A stretch of DNA of 64,000 nucleotides from Rhodospirillales bacterium (GCA_019634165.1 JAHQVT010000010.1:620001-684000); one strand, 5' to 3'. Numbered from the stretch's first letter, positions 16,230-26,363 are shown. Notes: generated by a model from the letters alone, not told the origin. Numbers and translations are program-made.

Positions 16230-17053
16230 GCTTTAACCCCTTCGCGTTTTAGGACTTCACTCGCAAGATTTAAATAGGCCTTCGACCCTGGGCACTTCAT
16301 GTCATAGACCAACACAGGGGTTCCGTGACTTGGCGCCTCAGACACACGTACATTGCGTGGAATGACAGTCCGGTACACCACATCACCGAAATAATCCCGC
16401 ACATCATTGGCGACCTGTGCCGACAGGTTATTACGCTTGTCATACATGGTCAGAACAATGCCCTGAATTTCAAGATCCGGATTGAAGGCCTTTTTAACCC
16501 GTTTGATGGTCCGGACCAGATGACTGATCCCTTCAAGCGCAAAGAATTCACATTGCAATGGCACCAAAACCGCATCTGATGCCACTAGCGCATTCAGGGT
16601 CAAAAGCCCCAAGGATGGCGGGCAATCGATTAGAACGTAATCAACATCCTGCGGCAATTTGGCCAGTGATTCTTTTAACTGCATTTCGCGGCGTTCAAAA
16701 TCGACCAATTCAATCTCGGCACCGGAAAGGTCCATGCCGGATGGCACAATCGTCAAACGCGGGATCGATGTATCCTGACGCGCTTCTTCCAACGAATTGC
16801 CATTAATCAGCACATCATAAGAGCTGATCTCTCGATCAGATGAACGCAACCCAAGACCGGTACTGGCATTCCCCTGCGGATCAAGATCAACAATCAAAAC
16901 CCGCTGGTTAACTGCAGCAAGTGCCGTTGCCAAGTTAATCGTGGTGGTGGTTTTCCCAACCCCGCCCTTTTGATTGGCAACTGCGATGATACGGGGGCGA
17001 TGTTCAGCGCCCTTAGACTGGGTCGAAAGCGGCAAGTCAATTACATCAGTCAC
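16226..17053 (-). CDS. parA: Chromosome-partitioning ATPase ParA
   Basis: A 275-residue deviant Walker ATPase that forms a nucleoid-bound gradient pulling ParB-parS complexes apart. The deviant Walker A KGGVGKTT lies at 29-36 with its signature lysine, Walker B is at YVLIDCPPSLGLLTLNAL, and the DNA-binding arginine region is TVIPRNVRVSEAPSHG. Its ends overlap both neighbours: the parB start by ATGA, and the rsmG stop by a few bases. The three genes are therefore one translationally coupled unit. The operon sits beside three parS sites. Confidence 0.97.
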   Translation of the reverse strand: MTDVIDLPLSTQSKGAEHRPRIIAVANQKGGVGKTTTTINLATALAAVNQRVLIVDLDPQGNASTGLGLRSSDREISSYDVLINGNSLEEARQDTSIPRLTIVPSGMDLSGAEIELVDFERREMQLKESLAKLPQDVDYVLIDCPPSLGLLTLNALVASDAVLVPLQCEFFALEGISHLVRTIKRVKKAFNPDLEIQGIVLTMYDKRNNLSAQVANDVRDYFGDVVYRTVIPRNVRVSEAPSHGTPVLVYDMKCPGSKAYLNLASEVLKREGVKA

Positions 17054-17685
17054 CGGCCAACTCCTTTTAAGATCATCACGACACCGTCCGGGTCCACTAG
17101 GCTGGCATGCGTGGTTACATCAAATGTCCAACCGGCTTCGCGTGCGTCAGCCAGCTCATCCTCAAAGGCACGTCCCTTCAGCAGCACATAATGGCCGCCG
17201 GCTTTTAAATGTCTTTGGCCAAGTTCAAGAAGCTTTGGCAAAGGCGCAAAGGCCCGCGCCGTAATCACATCAGCGTCGCGCGGTGCCGCAGCTTCGATCC
17301 GTTCCCGAGCAATTTCGGTCTGATCTAACACGCCGCAAACGCGGGCTGCTTCCATCAGAAAGACGGTTTTCTTGGTGTTGGATTCCATCATCGTGACATT
17401 TCCAGCGCCTAAAATCGCTAAAACGATCCCAGGAAATCCTGCGCCAGAACCAAAATCAACGATTTTCCCGTCCGCAGCGACATCCTGCAGATACGGCCAA
17501 AGCTGTGCAGAATCCTGTAAATGACGTCCCCAAACGTCTTCTGCCGTGCTGGCGCCAACGATATTAATACGCGGCTGCCACTTAACGACAAGATCTGCAT
17601 AAAGGCTCAAACGGTCCAATGTTTCACGTGAAACATTCAAATCGCGCTCAAACCATGTTTTTACGGGTGCGGAAATGGATTGCAT
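17050..17685 (-). CDS. rsmG: 16S rRNA (guanine-527-N7)-methyltransferase
   Basis: RsmG (GidB) methylates G527 of 16S rRNA using SAM; its loss gives low-level streptomycin resistance. The SAM motif is VDFGSGAGFPGIVLAI and the family segment ARAFAPLPKLLELG is present. ATG 17685 (MQSISAPVKTWF) is chosen; the frame stays open to 17811, but that extension is not family-like and begins at a parS site. Near the N-terminus, NVSRETL is encoded by a perfect parS site (17620-17635), so the DNA serves both protein and partition. It is first in the rsmG-parA-parB operon. Confidence 0.94.
   Translation of the reverse strand: MQSISAPVKTWFERDLNVSRETLDRLSLYADLVVKWQPRINIVGASTAEDVWGRHLQDSAQLWPYLQDVAADGKIVDFGSGAGFPGIVLAILGAGNVTMMESNTKKTVFLMEAARVCGVLDQTEIARERIEAAAPRDADVITARAFAPLPKLLELGQRHLKAGGHYVLLKGRAFEDELADAREAGWTFDVTTHASLVDPDGVVMILKGVGR
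17620..17635. promoter_or_regulatory. parS site 1, inside rsmG
   Basis: TGTTTCACGTGAAACA, a perfect 16-bp palindrome identical to the bacterial chromosomal parS consensus, embedded in the rsmG reading frame where it encodes the VSRET residues. It is the loading site for ParB encoded 1.4 kb away. Confidence 0.95.
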
Positions 17686-17790
17686 AAATGATTTATACGT
17701 CCAGTTTGAAAAACAAACCAGACTTGTTTTCCAAACTTCATCACTTTTCGGCATATCCGACAGGATAAAAGCGCCGAAAAATACGCCAAA

Positions 17791-17806
17791 TGTTTCACGT
17801 GAAACA
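17791..17806. promoter_or_regulatory. parS site 2
   Basis: TGTTTCACGTGAAACA, identical to site 1, about 105 bases upstream of the chosen rsmG start. Its place in the operon's upstream region means ParB bound here could also affect transcription of its own operon. Confidence 0.95.
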
Positions 17807-18064
17807 CTCACATCATCTTATTTGATCACCGCCCCTCGTATTTTAGGCCTTTACACGGAAAGGACTAATACGGATCAGACAGCCAAATCGAAAGATACCT
17901 TCCTTGCATCGGTTAGCTGCACTGCCCCCTCCGACTTCATACTCTTCATACTCTTCCTCCCATCGTCGAAAATACGGGATTGCTGTGAAGAGGGATGAAG
18001 GGACAGAAGAGACGTGAACAGAGAAAGCTAAAAACGACTCGGACAGACACCCCCGAACCGATAC

Positions 18065-18094
18065 CAAAAAACCCGGCTGCACAGCAACCGGGTT
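18065..18094 (-). terminator. Intrinsic terminator of mnmG
   Basis: AACCCGG (18070-18076) pairs with CCGGGTT (18088-18094), with a smaller inner pairing in the loop. The adjacent A5 run gives a U tail on the - strand. Confidence 0.75.
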
Positions 18095-18130
18095 CATGAA
18101 GGCCAGATGGCCAGAATTGACTATCAAAAA

Positions 18131-20032
18131 TTAGGCACTGCGTGCCTGGCTCTTGCCCATATGCTTATGGCTTTTGATATGACCCAACAGTGCAGTTACA
18201 GCCGCAGGGGTAACACCGGGAATACGTGATGCCGCGCCAATGGTTTCCGGCTGGATTTCTTTAAGCTTAAGCCGGATCTCTACCGATAGGCTTCCGACCT
18301 TATCAAAATCAAGATCACGCGGTAGACGCAATTCTTCATCACGACGGAAAGCGGCAACATCAGCAGCCTGACGATCAAGATACCCTTTATATTGGGCATC
18401 AATCGCCACCTGTTCCTTGATCGCAGGATCAAGTTCGGCAAGCTGCGGCCAGACTTTTATGATGGTTGAAAAATCAATGTCGGGATATGCCAACAGGTCA
18501 TAGGCACTGCGACGCACCCCGTCCTGATTAATCTTGATCCCAAACTTGGCCAACGCATTTGGTGTTTCTGCCAGATTGGAAACTTGATCTTTGGCAGCAT
18601 GAAGTGCTGCTTTTTTATCGCCCCAAACCTGTTCACGGGTTGATGCAACACAGCCAATATCAAGCCCCCGATCGGTTAGGCGTTGGTCGGCATTGTCGGC
18701 CCGCATCATCAAGCGATATTCCGCACGCGAGGTAAACATACGATACGGCTCACGCGTACCAAGTGTAACCAGATCATCGATCATGACACCGATATAGGCA
18801 TCCGCACGATCAAGGATGAATTCACGTTCGCCTCCATCTGCCACCAACGCAGCATTCACACCCGCGATAAGCCCCTGCCCGGCAGCTTCTTCGTAACCGG
18901 TCGTGCCATTGATCTGACCAGCAAAGAACAAAGCCCCGACCTTTTTCGTCTCCAGCGTATGGCGTAATTCACGTGGATCAACGAAGTCATACTCAACAGC
19001 ATAGCCCGGACGGAAAACCTTGACCTTCTCAAGCCCAGGAATGGTGACCAGCATCGCAAGCTGGACATCTTCGGGAAGCGAGGTCGAAATACCGTTTGGA
19101 TAGATCGTCGGATCATCCAAGCCTTCTGGCTCAAGGAAAATCTGATGCTGATTCTTTTCAGCAAAGCGAACGACCTTATCTTCAATTGATGGGCAATAGC
19201 GCGGGCCGCTGCTTGTGATCTGGCCGCTATACATCGGCGCCCGATGAAGGTTGGCACGAATGATTTCGTGGGTTGCTTCGGTCGTCCAAGTCATATGGCA
19301 CGAAATCTGCGGAACAGTAATTTCCTTGGTCAGGAAGGAAAACGGATCAGGTGGCGTATCGCCCGGCTGTTCCTGAAAGCTGCTCCAATCAATGGTCCGC
19401 CCATCCAGACGTGCCGGTGTGCCGGTTTTAAGACGACCTAATTTGAAATCGTATTTTTCCAGCGTATCGGAAAGACCCATGGCCGGTGCATCGCCGATGC
19501 GACCTGCAGGCGTGGTCTTTTCACCAATATGAATAAGCCCGCGCAAGAATGTCCCAGCGGTCAGCACCACCGCACCGGCGCGATATTCCGTGCCATCACC
19601 AGTGATCACCCCGGCGACACGATTGGTCGCATCAATGATCAGGTCTTCGACGCCGCCTTCAAGGATTGTAAGGTTTTCTTGATTGGCCAGAATATCCTGA
19701 ACCGCTTGGCGATAAAGTTTGCGATCTGCCTGTGCGCGTGGCCCGCGAACAGCCGGCCCCTTGGAACGGTTAAGCATACGGAACTGAATGCCGGCCCGGT
19801 CAATTGCGCGGCCCATGACACCGTCAAGCGCATCAACTTCGCGAACCATATGTCCTTTGCCCAAACCACCAATGGCCGGGTTACAGGACATTTCACCAAT
19901 GCGGTCTGCCCGATGCGTGACAAGAGCTGTTTGCGCCCCCATGCGTGCAGCAGCAGCCGCGGCTTCGCAGCCAGCATGTCCACCGCCAACAACAATCACA
20001 TCAAAACGGCTATGCGACACATTCTGTGACAT
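18131..20032 (-). CDS. mnmG: tRNA uridine-5-carboxymethylaminomethyl synthesis protein MnmG
   Basis: FAD enzyme (GidA) that with MnmE modifies the wobble uridine (cmnm5U34) of several tRNAs. The N-terminal dinucleotide fold is [19 protein letters not shown], then [20 protein letters not shown], the catalytic-region [11 protein letters not shown], and the C-terminal helical domain ending in [18 protein letters not shown] 20032 is preferred to the GTG twelve bases upstream because GAGGA lies at proper spacing before it. The length of about 633 is normal. It lies downstream of mnmE on the same strand with parS site 3 between them, as in many bacteria near the origin. Confidence 0.97.
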   Translation of the reverse strand: MSQNVSHSRFDVIVVGGGHAGCEAAAAAARMGAQTALVTHRADRIGEMSCNPAIGGLGKGHMVREVDALDGVMGRAIDRAGIQFRMLNRSKGPAVRGPRAQADRKLYRQAVQDILANQENLTILEGGVEDLIIDATNRVAGVITGDGTEYRAGAVVLTAGTFLRGLIHIGEKTTPAGRIGDAPAMGLSDTLEKYDFKLGRLKTGTPARLDGRTIDWSSFQEQPGDTPPDPFSFLTKEITVPQISCHMTWTTEATHEIIRANLHRAPMYSGQITSSGPRYCPSIEDKVVRFAEKNQHQIFLEPEGLDDPTIYPNGISTSLPEDVQLAMLVTIPGLEKVKVFRPGYAVEYDFVDPRELRHTLETKKVGALFFAGQINGTTGYEEAAGQGLIAGVNAALVADGGEREFILDRADAYIGVMIDDLVTLGTREPYRMFTSRAEYRLMMRADNADQRLTDRGLDIGCVASTREQVWGDKKAALHAAKDQVSNLAETPNALAKFGIKINQDGVRRSAYDLLAYPDIDFSTIIKVWPQLAELDPAIKEQVAIDAQYKGYLDRQAADVAAFRRDEELRLPRDLDFDKVGSLSVEIRLKLKEIQPETIGAASRIPGVTPAAVTALLGHIKSHKHMGKSQARSA

Positions 20033-20123
20033 CGAATTCCTCACTCAATCCCCTATCAGCACATCTGACGGGTTTGAACCTTGTCTGGTTCGAATAGGCT
20101 TATTCGGCCCATCGACGGGCCAA

Positions 20124-20139
20124 TGTTTCACGTGAAACA
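20124..20139. promoter_or_regulatory. parS site 3
   Basis: TGTTTCACGTGAAACA, perfect, in the 130-base gap between mnmG and mnmE. Together with sites 1 and 2 it gives three sites within 2.5 kb. Confidence 0.95.
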
Positions 20140-20162
20140 TTTCTAGGGAACAGTCCCTGATC

Positions 20163-21536
20163 TTATTTGCCGATACAGAAGTCCCCGAAGATAATATCGA
20201 GCAAATCTTCTACATCGACACGTCCGGTAATCTTGCCAATTTCGCGCACTGCAAGGCGTACATCCTCGGCAGCGAGTTCAGCGATATCGGTCTGCATTCC
20301 GCGATCCAAATGGTCGCTGGCACTTTCAAGTGCCCGCCGGTGCCTGATACGCGTTAGGGGCACTGGCCCGGCAAAATCGAGCCCCTCTTTTACGCGAGTC
20401 TCCAGCAGTTGCAAGAGGGTTTCCATCCCAAGCCCGGTCATGGCCGATATGGTCAAAACGGGAAGCTCAAGAGCATGACCTTCAACCGAAGCGCCCTGCC
20501 AGACTTTCGGGATTGCCGTCCCACCGTCATCATCGACCTTGTTGATCAGGATAAGGGTATTGGCATCAATCACCCGTGCAGCTTCTGGATCAATATTTGG
20601 CCAGTCGTCACGGTCAATAACCACCAAACGAAGATCGGCATTTTCCGCCCGTTCCGTCGCCCGGCGCACGCCTTCAGATTCAATGGCATCGCCGCTTTCA
20701 CGCAGGCCCGCCGTATCCACCATCGTCACCGGGAAACCACCAAGATCAAGATGCACTTCGATCATATCGCGTGTGGTACCTGCGATCTCGGAAACGATCG
20801 CGGCATCGCGCTGTGCAAGACGGTTCAGCAGGCTGGATTTACCGGCATTGGGCGCACCCAGAATAACAATCTGGAACCCTTCGCGCAGGCGTTCCCCGCG
20901 GCGGTTATCGGCCAGATGGCGTTTAACTTCGTCATTCACAGCAGTCAAATCACCGCGCACGACCGGCACAATACCATCAGGTAAATCTTCATCCGGGAAA
21001 TCGATATCGGCTTCGATATGGGCCAATGCCTTCATCAGACGCGCCCGCCAGCCTTCATACAGGCTGCCGAGTTCACCGGCCATCTGGCGCACAGCCTGAC
21101 GGCGCTGGGCGGCGGTTTCAGCATCAATCAGATCGGCAATGCCTTCAGCCGAGGTTAAGTCCATTTTGCCATTTTCAAACGCACGGCGGGTGTATTCACC
21201 AGGATCGGCAATGCGCAAACCGTCTTGGCGCGACAGGCAATCAAGAACGCCTTCAATCACTGCCCGCCCGCCATGAACATGCAGCTCAACCACATCTTCA
21301 CCGGTAAAGCTTGCCGGACCTTTGAAATAGATCGCCACCGCATCATCAAGCCGCTCAGCCGATAACGGATCACGGATTGGCGCATAAACCGCATGACGCA
21401 GTTTGGGGACTTCGTCGCGGCCCAAAAGCGCACAAAGCGTCGGCCCGGACAACGGCCCGGACAAGCGGATTACGGCAACACCGGCACGCCCGGCCCCCGA
21501 TGACAGGGCAAAGATGGTTTCTCGGCTTGCAATCAT
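20163..21536 (-). CDS. mnmE: tRNA modification GTPase MnmE
   Basis: Partner of MnmG in wobble-uridine modification. The N-terminal folate-binding domain starts MIASRETIFALSSGAGRAGV. The inserted G domain has the P-loop GAPNAGKSSLLN, the switch segment IAGTTRDMIEV, DTAGLRE and NKVDDD. The C-terminus ends in the conserved FCIGK with the catalytic cysteine. ATG 21536 is used because it starts the family-typical sequence; the open frame extends upstream to 21590 without similarity. The length is 457. The gene is transcribed toward mnmG. Confidence 0.97.
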   Translation of the reverse strand: MIASRETIFALSSGAGRAGVAVIRLSGPLSGPTLCALLGRDEVPKLRHAVYAPIRDPLSAERLDDAVAIYFKGPASFTGEDVVELHVHGGRAVIEGVLDCLSRQDGLRIADPGEYTRRAFENGKMDLTSAEGIADLIDAETAAQRRQAVRQMAGELGSLYEGWRARLMKALAHIEADIDFPDEDLPDGIVPVVRGDLTAVNDEVKRHLADNRRGERLREGFQIVILGAPNAGKSSLLNRLAQRDAAIVSEIAGTTRDMIEVHLDLGGFPVTMVDTAGLRESGDAIESEGVRRATERAENADLRLVVIDRDDWPNIDPEAARVIDANTLILINKVDDDGGTAIPKVWQGASVEGHALELPVLTISAMTGLGMETLLQLLETRVKEGLDFAGPVPLTRIRHRRALESASDHLDRGMQTDIAELAAEDVRLAVREIGKITGRVDVEDLLDIIFGDFCIGK

Positions 21537-21662
21537 GTTTCGTCCGTCATTCTTGTGGTCGCCGACCCGGACAATGCCGCGCACGAGCAATATTGAAATT
21601 CTATGCTGTCGATATCGTTCAGACAGAGCAAAAGGTCAACATATCGCTTTGTCTGAAAACGA

Positions 21663-21690
21663 AAACGGCCCCACCTTGGGGACCGTTTGC
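21663..21690 (-). terminator. Terminator of the ferredoxin-like gene
   Basis: AAACGG plus CCCCA (21664-21674) pair with TGGGG plus CCGTTT (21678-21689), with one bulged A. The hairpin lies directly downstream of the gene at 21692. The flanking T run on the - strand is short (TTTTC). Confidence 0.6.
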
Positions 21691-21691
21691 A

Positions 21692-22018
21692 TCATCCCTG
21701 ATCAGGGGAAAGCTGTAATCTTTCGACCACCCTACCCGCAATCAAATGATCGGTCAGGATGGTGTCGATATCTTCCATTGTCTCATATCGATACCAGATG
21801 CCTTCTGGATAAATCACCATCACCGGACCCAGCTCACAGCGATCAAGGCATCCTGCGGTGTTAATCCGGGTCATTGGCAGGCCAAGTTCCTTGGCGCGGA
21901 CCTTCATATAATTGCGAAGCTTCGTTGCCCCCTTGGATTGGCAACAGCCGCGCTCATGGCCGCTTGGCCGTTCGTTCTGGCAGACAAAAACATGTGCCTG
22001 ATAGTAATGGTCGCTCAC
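21692..22018 (-). CDS. Thioredoxin-like [2Fe-2S] ferredoxin
   Basis: A 108-residue protein of the thioredoxin-fold [2Fe-2S] ferredoxin family. Likely cluster ligands are Cys in HVFVCQNERP, the CC in GHERGCCQSKG, and the pair in INTAGCLDRCELGPVMVIYP. The conserved GxWY follows (EGIWYRYET). It should act as a small electron carrier; the partner is not evident. It follows the DUF6489 gene after five bases, so they form one operon. Confidence 0.88.
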   Translation of the reverse strand: MSDHYYQAHVFVCQNERPSGHERGCCQSKGATKLRNYMKVRAKELGLPMTRINTAGCLDRCELGPVMVIYPEGIWYRYETMEDIDTILTDHLIAGRVVERLQLSPDQG

Positions 22019-22023
22019 GCTTT

Positions 22024-22278
22024 TCAGTCCTTGTCGCTGCTTCCGCCCTTGGTGGCATTGAATTGGCCCCAGAAAGCTTTTTGCAACTGTTCCCAGTTCT
22101 GAATGCCTTGGGGCATCCAGGTATTGATCATGGTTTCCGGATCCATCGCTGAAAGGTTCGCTTTCATGCGGTCTTCGATCTCTTTCATCATCGCCTTCTG
22201 CATCGGCTGAACATCAGGTAGACCAAAGAAGGTGCGCGCCTCTTCCGGCGTGCAATCAATGTTAACTGTAACTTTCAT
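22024..22278 (-). CDS. DUF6489 family small protein
   Basis: An 84-residue acidic/helical protein starting MKVTVNIDCTPEEARTFFGL, with PDVQPMQKAMMKEIEDRM and INTWMPQGIQNWEQLQKAFW, matching a small alphaproteobacterial family (DUF6489) of unknown role. Its sequence also resembles phasin-like granule proteins in the Q-x-FW ending, but that is only an impression. GGAG lies nine bases before the ATG. It is the first gene of a two-gene unit with the ferredoxin-like gene. Confidence 0.85.
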   Translation of the reverse strand: MKVTVNIDCTPEEARTFFGLPDVQPMQKAMMKEIEDRMKANLSAMDPETMINTWMPQGIQNWEQLQKAFWGQFNATKGGSSDKD

Positions 22279-22594
22279 CGCCCTGATCTCCTGTTTTCTT
22301 TTCTGTTTTTCTATTCTGTTTGGCTATCTCATTATGACCACCGCCACGGGCATCTCAATCACAATAACCCATTAGAGCAACATATTGGTCCATAACCCGG
22401 CAATATCACGGTTTTGCGACAAAAGATTACAGCCATTTGCCTTTGTGAATGATGCCGTTACCCTTAAAGTCAGTCAAACAACGCGGGCTCATATGTATTT
22501 ACAAGATCAGATTCCGCATTGATCTGGTATTTTGCCCACCCAAAACAATAAAGCTGCCCGGCTTTTCAACGCCAAAGGGCGGCAAGGAAATGAC
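22279..22594. other. Intergenic region between DUF6489 and the DUF255 gene
   Basis: About 315 bases between divergent genes. It should hold both promoters. It is pyrimidine-rich next to DUF6489 (CTTTTCTGTTTTTCTATTC). I see no repeat, RNA fold or additional gene. Confidence 0.5.
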
Positions 22595-24634
22595 ATGGAA
22601 CGCGCACGCAATAATCTTGGTTCGGAAACCAGCCCCTATCTCCTGCAGCATCGCGATAACCCGGTGCATTGGCAGCCCTGGAGCTCAGAGGTTCTCGCCG
22701 ATGCCAAGGCTGCAAACAAACCGATATTGCTTTCGATCGGATATGCCGCGTGCCACTGGTGCCATGTCATGGCCCACGAAAGCTTTGAAGATGAGGCCAT
22801 GGCCGCGCTGATGAATGATCTGTTCATCAATATCAAGCTCGACCGCGAAGAACGCCCGGATTTGGATGCGCTGTATCAAAATGCCCTTGCCCTTTTGGGC
22901 CAACAGGGCGGCTGGCCGCTAACCATGTTTCTAACGCCAGATGGCGAACCGTTTTGGGGGGGCACGTATTTTCCAAAAACTGCGCGCTATGGCCGGCCCG
23001 GTTTTGATGATGTTCTTAAAACCGTTTCGAAAATCTATACCGAAAAGCCCGATGACGTGCGCCATAACGTCACGCAGATTTCAAATGCCCTGATTAAAAT
23101 GAACAGTGCAGCAACGGGTTCGGTTCCAAGCCTTAATATGATTGATCGTTGTGGACATGGCTGTTTGCAGATCATGGACGGCGAAAATGGCGGGACATCT
23201 GGTGCCCCTAAATTCCCCCAACCCAGCCTGCTTGCGCTTTTGTGGCGCACCGGTATCCGCACCAACGATCTTGATCTGAAACGCATCGTCACACACAGCC
23301 TTGATCGTATGTGTCAGGGCGGAATTTATGACCATCTGGCAGGCGGTTTTGCCCGATATACAGTTGATGACCAATGGCTCGTCCCGCATTTCGAAAAGAT
23401 GCTATATGACAATGCCCAGCTCATAGACCTTCTGTGTGATGTTTGGCGGGTTGATCCCAATCCGCTTTATGCCAAACGGATCGAAGAAACCGTCACTTGG
23501 ATATTGTCCGAAATGCGCATCCCCGGTGGCGCATTCACCGCAAGCCTCGATGCCGATAGCGAAGGTGTCGAAGGGAAGTTCTATGTTTGGTCCGAGGACG
23601 AGATTAACGACCTTCTTGGCAAAGATGCCGACCTATTCAAAAAATTCTACGATGTCTCGCGGACGGGGAACTGGGAAGGCCACACCATCCTGAACCGCAC
23701 GGTATCTGGTCTTGGCCTGTCTGATGACGAAACCGAAGAAAAACTGGCGAATATTCGCCAAATATTGCTGAAAGCGCGAGCCAAACGCATTCGTCCCGGT
23801 TGGGATGACAAGGCGCTGACCGATTGGAACGCGATGACGATTGCCGCCTTTGCCGAAGCGGCGATGACGTTCAAGCGTGCAGATTGGCTGGATTACGCAA
23901 AGCTGGCCTATAATTTTGTCACCAGCACGTTGATGGATGGTGACCGGTTCCTGCACAGCTACCGCGATGGCAAGGCCCAGCATGCTGGCATGTTAGAAGA
24001 TTACGCCCACATGATACGGGCGGCCCTTCGCCTATTTGAATGTTTTGGCGAAGATGCCTATTTACGCGATGCTATTGCATGGTCCGAAACCGTCGAAACC
24101 CTGTTTGCTGATGCAAAGGGCGGCTATTTCCAATCGGCATCCGATGCCAATGACCTGATCATTCGCCAGAAACCACACATGGACAATGCCGTGCCATCGG
24201 GCAATGCAATTATGGCCCAAAATCTGGCAAAGCTTTATGCCCTGACCGGGGAAACCAAATATCGCGACCGGACAGAAATCACCCTTTCAGCGTTTAGCGG
24301 GCGGATCGAAGAACAATTCCCCAACATGCCCGGCCTGCTCCTTGCAGCAGAAATGCTGCAAAACCCGGTTCAAATCGTGCTGATCACCAAAAACCGCAGC
24401 CAGAACTATATTGAGATGCGCCGGGCGATCTTTGCCGCCTATCTGCCAAATCGTGCGATCACCATCCTGTTAGACGATGCCGCCCTGCCCCAAGGTCACC
24501 CAGCCCATGGCAAAACCGCAATTGATGGCAAGGAAACCGCTTATGTCTGTCAGGGACCAGTTTGTTCCGCTCCCGTAACAGCACCTGAAGACCTTGCCAA
24601 ATTGCTTGCAAACCTACCAGCCAAGGCGGCATAA
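22595..24634 (+). CDS. DUF255 thioredoxin-domain protein (YyaL/SSP411 family)
   Basis: A 679-residue protein with an N-terminal thioredoxin-like DUF255 domain ([17 protein letters not shown], then CxxC in [41 protein letters not shown]) and a long C-terminal alpha/alpha barrel like N-acylglucosamine-epimerase or glycosidase-type folds ([25 protein letters not shown]). The exact substrate of this widespread family is not settled. ATG 22595 has AAGGA six bases upstream; the frame is open back to 22532 without family similarity. It is followed by ogt. Confidence 0.93.
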   Translation: MERARNNLGSETSPYLLQHRDNPVHWQPWSSEVLADAKAANKPILLSIGYAACHWCHVMAHESFEDEAMAALMNDLFINIKLDREERPDLDALYQNALALLGQQGGWPLTMFLTPDGEPFWGGTYFPKTARYGRPGFDDVLKTVSKIYTEKPDDVRHNVTQISNALIKMNSAATGSVPSLNMIDRCGHGCLQIMDGENGGTSGAPKFPQPSLLALLWRTGIRTNDLDLKRIVTHSLDRMCQGGIYDHLAGGFARYTVDDQWLVPHFEKMLYDNAQLIDLLCDVWRVDPNPLYAKRIEETVTWILSEMRIPGGAFTASLDADSEGVEGKFYVWSEDEINDLLGKDADLFKKFYDVSRTGNWEGHTILNRTVSGLGLSDDETEEKLANIRQILLKARAKRIRPGWDDKALTDWNAMTIAAFAEAAMTFKRADWLDYAKLAYNFVTSTLMDGDRFLHSYRDGKAQHAGMLEDYAHMIRAALRLFECFGEDAYLRDAIAWSETVETLFADAKGGYFQSASDANDLIIRQKPHMDNAVPSGNAIMAQNLAKLYALTGETKYRDRTEITLSAFSGRIEEQFPNMPGLLLAAEMLQNPVQIVLITKNRSQNYIEMRRAIFAAYLPNRAITILLDDAALPQGHPAHGKTAIDGKETAYVCQGPVCSAPVTAPEDLAKLLANLPAKAA

Positions 24635-24703
24635 GGCAAAAAGACTCAAACGCCATCATTGCTACCACCGCCACCATACATCATCGCCCGGAAAGACCCC
24701 ATC

Positions 24704-25192
24704 ATGCCGCAAATTTCGATCAATAGCCCGATTGGCGCACTGACAATTTTTGAATTCGACGATCAAATCGTTGCACTTGACTGGGGCTTTGTTGACGAGA
24801 TGGAGCCAAGCCCGGTGCTAGAAGAAGCCAAAAAGCAGCTTAGCGCCTATTTTTCCGGCACGCTGGCTACCTTTGATCTTCCTTTAGCACCCGATGGTAC
24901 GGATTTTCAAAAAGCCGTCTGGAAGGCCATGTGCAAGATCCCTGCGGGTCAAACTGCGACCTATAAAGACCTTGCTGCAGCAGCCGGATCACCCAAAGCA
25001 TTCCAATCAGTCGGCACCGCATGTGGCTTGAACCCTATCCCGATTATCATCCCCTGCCATCGCGTTCTGGCATCGGGTGATAAACCGGGTGGCTATTCCG
25101 GCCAAGGCGGGCTTGAGACCAAACGTGCCCTGCTTAAAATCGAAGGCGTCGAGCTCCCGCTTGAGACCGATCAGGCTAGTCTGGATCTGTAA
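24704..25192 (+). CDS. ogt: Methylated-DNA-protein cysteine methyltransferase
   Basis: A suicide DNA-repair protein that takes the alkyl group from O6-methylguanine. The active-site cysteine lies in IPIIIPCHRVLASGDKPGGY. The upstream helix-turn-helix region is FQKAVWKAMCKIPAGQTATY with the Arg/Tyr finger region. At 162 residues it is the single-domain Ogt type rather than the Ada fusion. Start MPQISINSP is chosen; an in-frame upstream ATG at 24659 adds a proline-rich, non-family leader. Confidence 0.93.
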   Translation: MPQISINSPIGALTIFEFDDQIVALDWGFVDEMEPSPVLEEAKKQLSAYFSGTLATFDLPLAPDGTDFQKAVWKAMCKIPAGQTATYKDLAAAAGSPKAFQSVGTACGLNPIPIIIPCHRVLASGDKPGGYSGQGGLETKRALLKIEGVELPLETDQASLDL

Positions 25193-25318
25193 CGCGTTTG
25201 TGGTTTTCTACTCTGCGAAATACATAACTTCCCCTGCTGCAAATCCTTGATATCTGACCTACACTCCACCCATTAATCAAACAAGCGTTCGATCGGACGC
25301 AAAAAATGGGAGGTCTAG

Positions 25319-26293
25319 ATGACCAAAGCTTTTCGCTTTTATGAAACCGGCGGCAGTGATGTGCTGCGGTTCGAAGATGTAGAAGTTGGTGAACCAGGCG
25401 CGGGTGAAGTCCGCCTTGCGCAAAAGGCCGTTGGCCTGAACTATATCGACATTTATTTCCGATCTGGCGTTTATCCCGCCCCTTCCATGCCATCTGGCCT
25501 TGGTCTTGAAGGTGCTGGCGTGATTGAGGCCATTGGCGATGGCGTTACCGATCTGGCCATTGGCGACCGTGTGGCTTATGCCGCACAACCGCTTGGTGCC
25601 TATGCTGAATCCCGCGTCATGCCTACCAAGGGGCTGGTGAAAATCCCCGATGATGTCAGCTTTGAACTTGCAGCCGCCGCGATGTTGCAGGGCATGACTG
25701 CCCAGTATCTTTTGCGCCGGACTTATAACGTCAAAAAAGGTGACACCATCCTGATCCATGCCGCAGCTGGTGGCGTTGGCCAGATTGTCTGTCAGTGGGC
25801 CAAACATCTGGGTGCAACCGTGATTGGTACAGTTGGTTCCAAGGAAAAAGCCGAAATCGCCAAGGCCAAGGGATGCGATTATCCGATCCTCTATCGTGAT
25901 GAGGTCGTATCAGAACGTGTAAAAGAAATCACCGGCGGCCAAGGCGTTGAAGTTGTTTACGATTCTGTTGGTAAAGACACGTTTGATGACTCGCTTAAGT
26001 GCCTGAAACGTCTGGGCATGATGGTCAGCTTCGGTCAATCATCGGGTCCGGTACCGCCGATCACGCTGGCACAGCTTGCCCCCGGCGCTTATTTCCTGAC
26101 CCGACCAAGCATCTTTAACTACAACGCCACCCGTGAAGAGCTTCTGGCGAGTGCCAAGGATCTGTTTGACGTGCTGAAATCAGGTGCGATCAAAATCGAC
26201 ATCACGGCGACCTATAAGCTTTCAGATGCACCAAAGGCCCATGACGATCTTGAAGGCCGTAGAACCAACGGATCAATCGTCTTTACGGTCTAA
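25319..26293 (+). CDS. Quinone oxidoreductase (zeta-crystallin-like MDR)
   Basis: A 324-residue medium-chain dehydrogenase/reductase of the QorA type, which reduces quinones with NADPH by one electron. It lacks structural and catalytic zinc cysteines. Visible: the N-terminal GroES-like part (GLNYIDIYFRSGVYPAP), the NADPH-binding loop HAAAGGVGQIVCQWAKHLGA, and the C-terminal LEGRRTNGSIVFTV. GGGAGG precedes the ATG. It is a single gene ending in a hairpin shared with the convergent HD gene. Confidence 0.92.
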   Translation: MTKAFRFYETGGSDVLRFEDVEVGEPGAGEVRLAQKAVGLNYIDIYFRSGVYPAPSMPSGLGLEGAGVIEAIGDGVTDLAIGDRVAYAAQPLGAYAESRVMPTKGLVKIPDDVSFELAAAAMLQGMTAQYLLRRTYNVKKGDTILIHAAAGGVGQIVCQWAKHLGATVIGTVGSKEKAEIAKAKGCDYPILYRDEVVSERVKEITGGQGVEVVYDSVGKDTFDDSLKCLKRLGMMVSFGQSSGPVPPITLAQLAPGAYFLTRPSIFNYNATREELLASAKDLFDVLKSGAIKIDITATYKLSDAPKAHDDLEGRRTNGSIVFTV

Positions 26294-26336
26294 TCATCAA
26301 GCAATTTAGTGCATTGATATAAATATATTTTTTAGG

Positions 26337-26363
26337 AAAAGGCAGGTTATCCCCCTGCCTTTT
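26337..26363. terminator. Hairpin terminator shared by convergent qor-like and HD genes
   Basis: AAAAGGCAGG pairs with CCTGCCTTTT across the short loop, followed by TCTTTTTG on + and by a U-containing run on -. The stem overlaps the last codons and stop of the HD gene (ends 26347), so it can serve both directions. Confidence 0.75.

Larger units (their letters stand above)
17686..18130. other. Non-coding region between rsmG and mnmG
   Basis: No gene is supported in these 445 bases. It holds parS site 2 (17791-17806), the likely promoter region of the rsmG-parA-parB operon, a short tandem repeat (CATACTCTT twice, about 17938-17957) and the mnmG terminator. The frame open upstream of rsmG through this region is not convincing as coding. 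Confidence 0.6.

Noticed and set aside
17087-17096. TCCGGGTCC inside rsmG as another copy of the element's terminal repeat
   Set aside because: Only nine bases match, in coding sequence, without the following TTAATT-type segment; chance match.
17686-17811. N-terminal extension of rsmG from 17811
   Set aside because: The extension starts at a parS site and has no similarity to RsmG; MQSIS at 17685 fits family length.
17938-17957. Short tandem repeat CATACTCTT x2 as a regulatory repeat
   Set aside because: Only two copies with no conserved context; too little to claim function.
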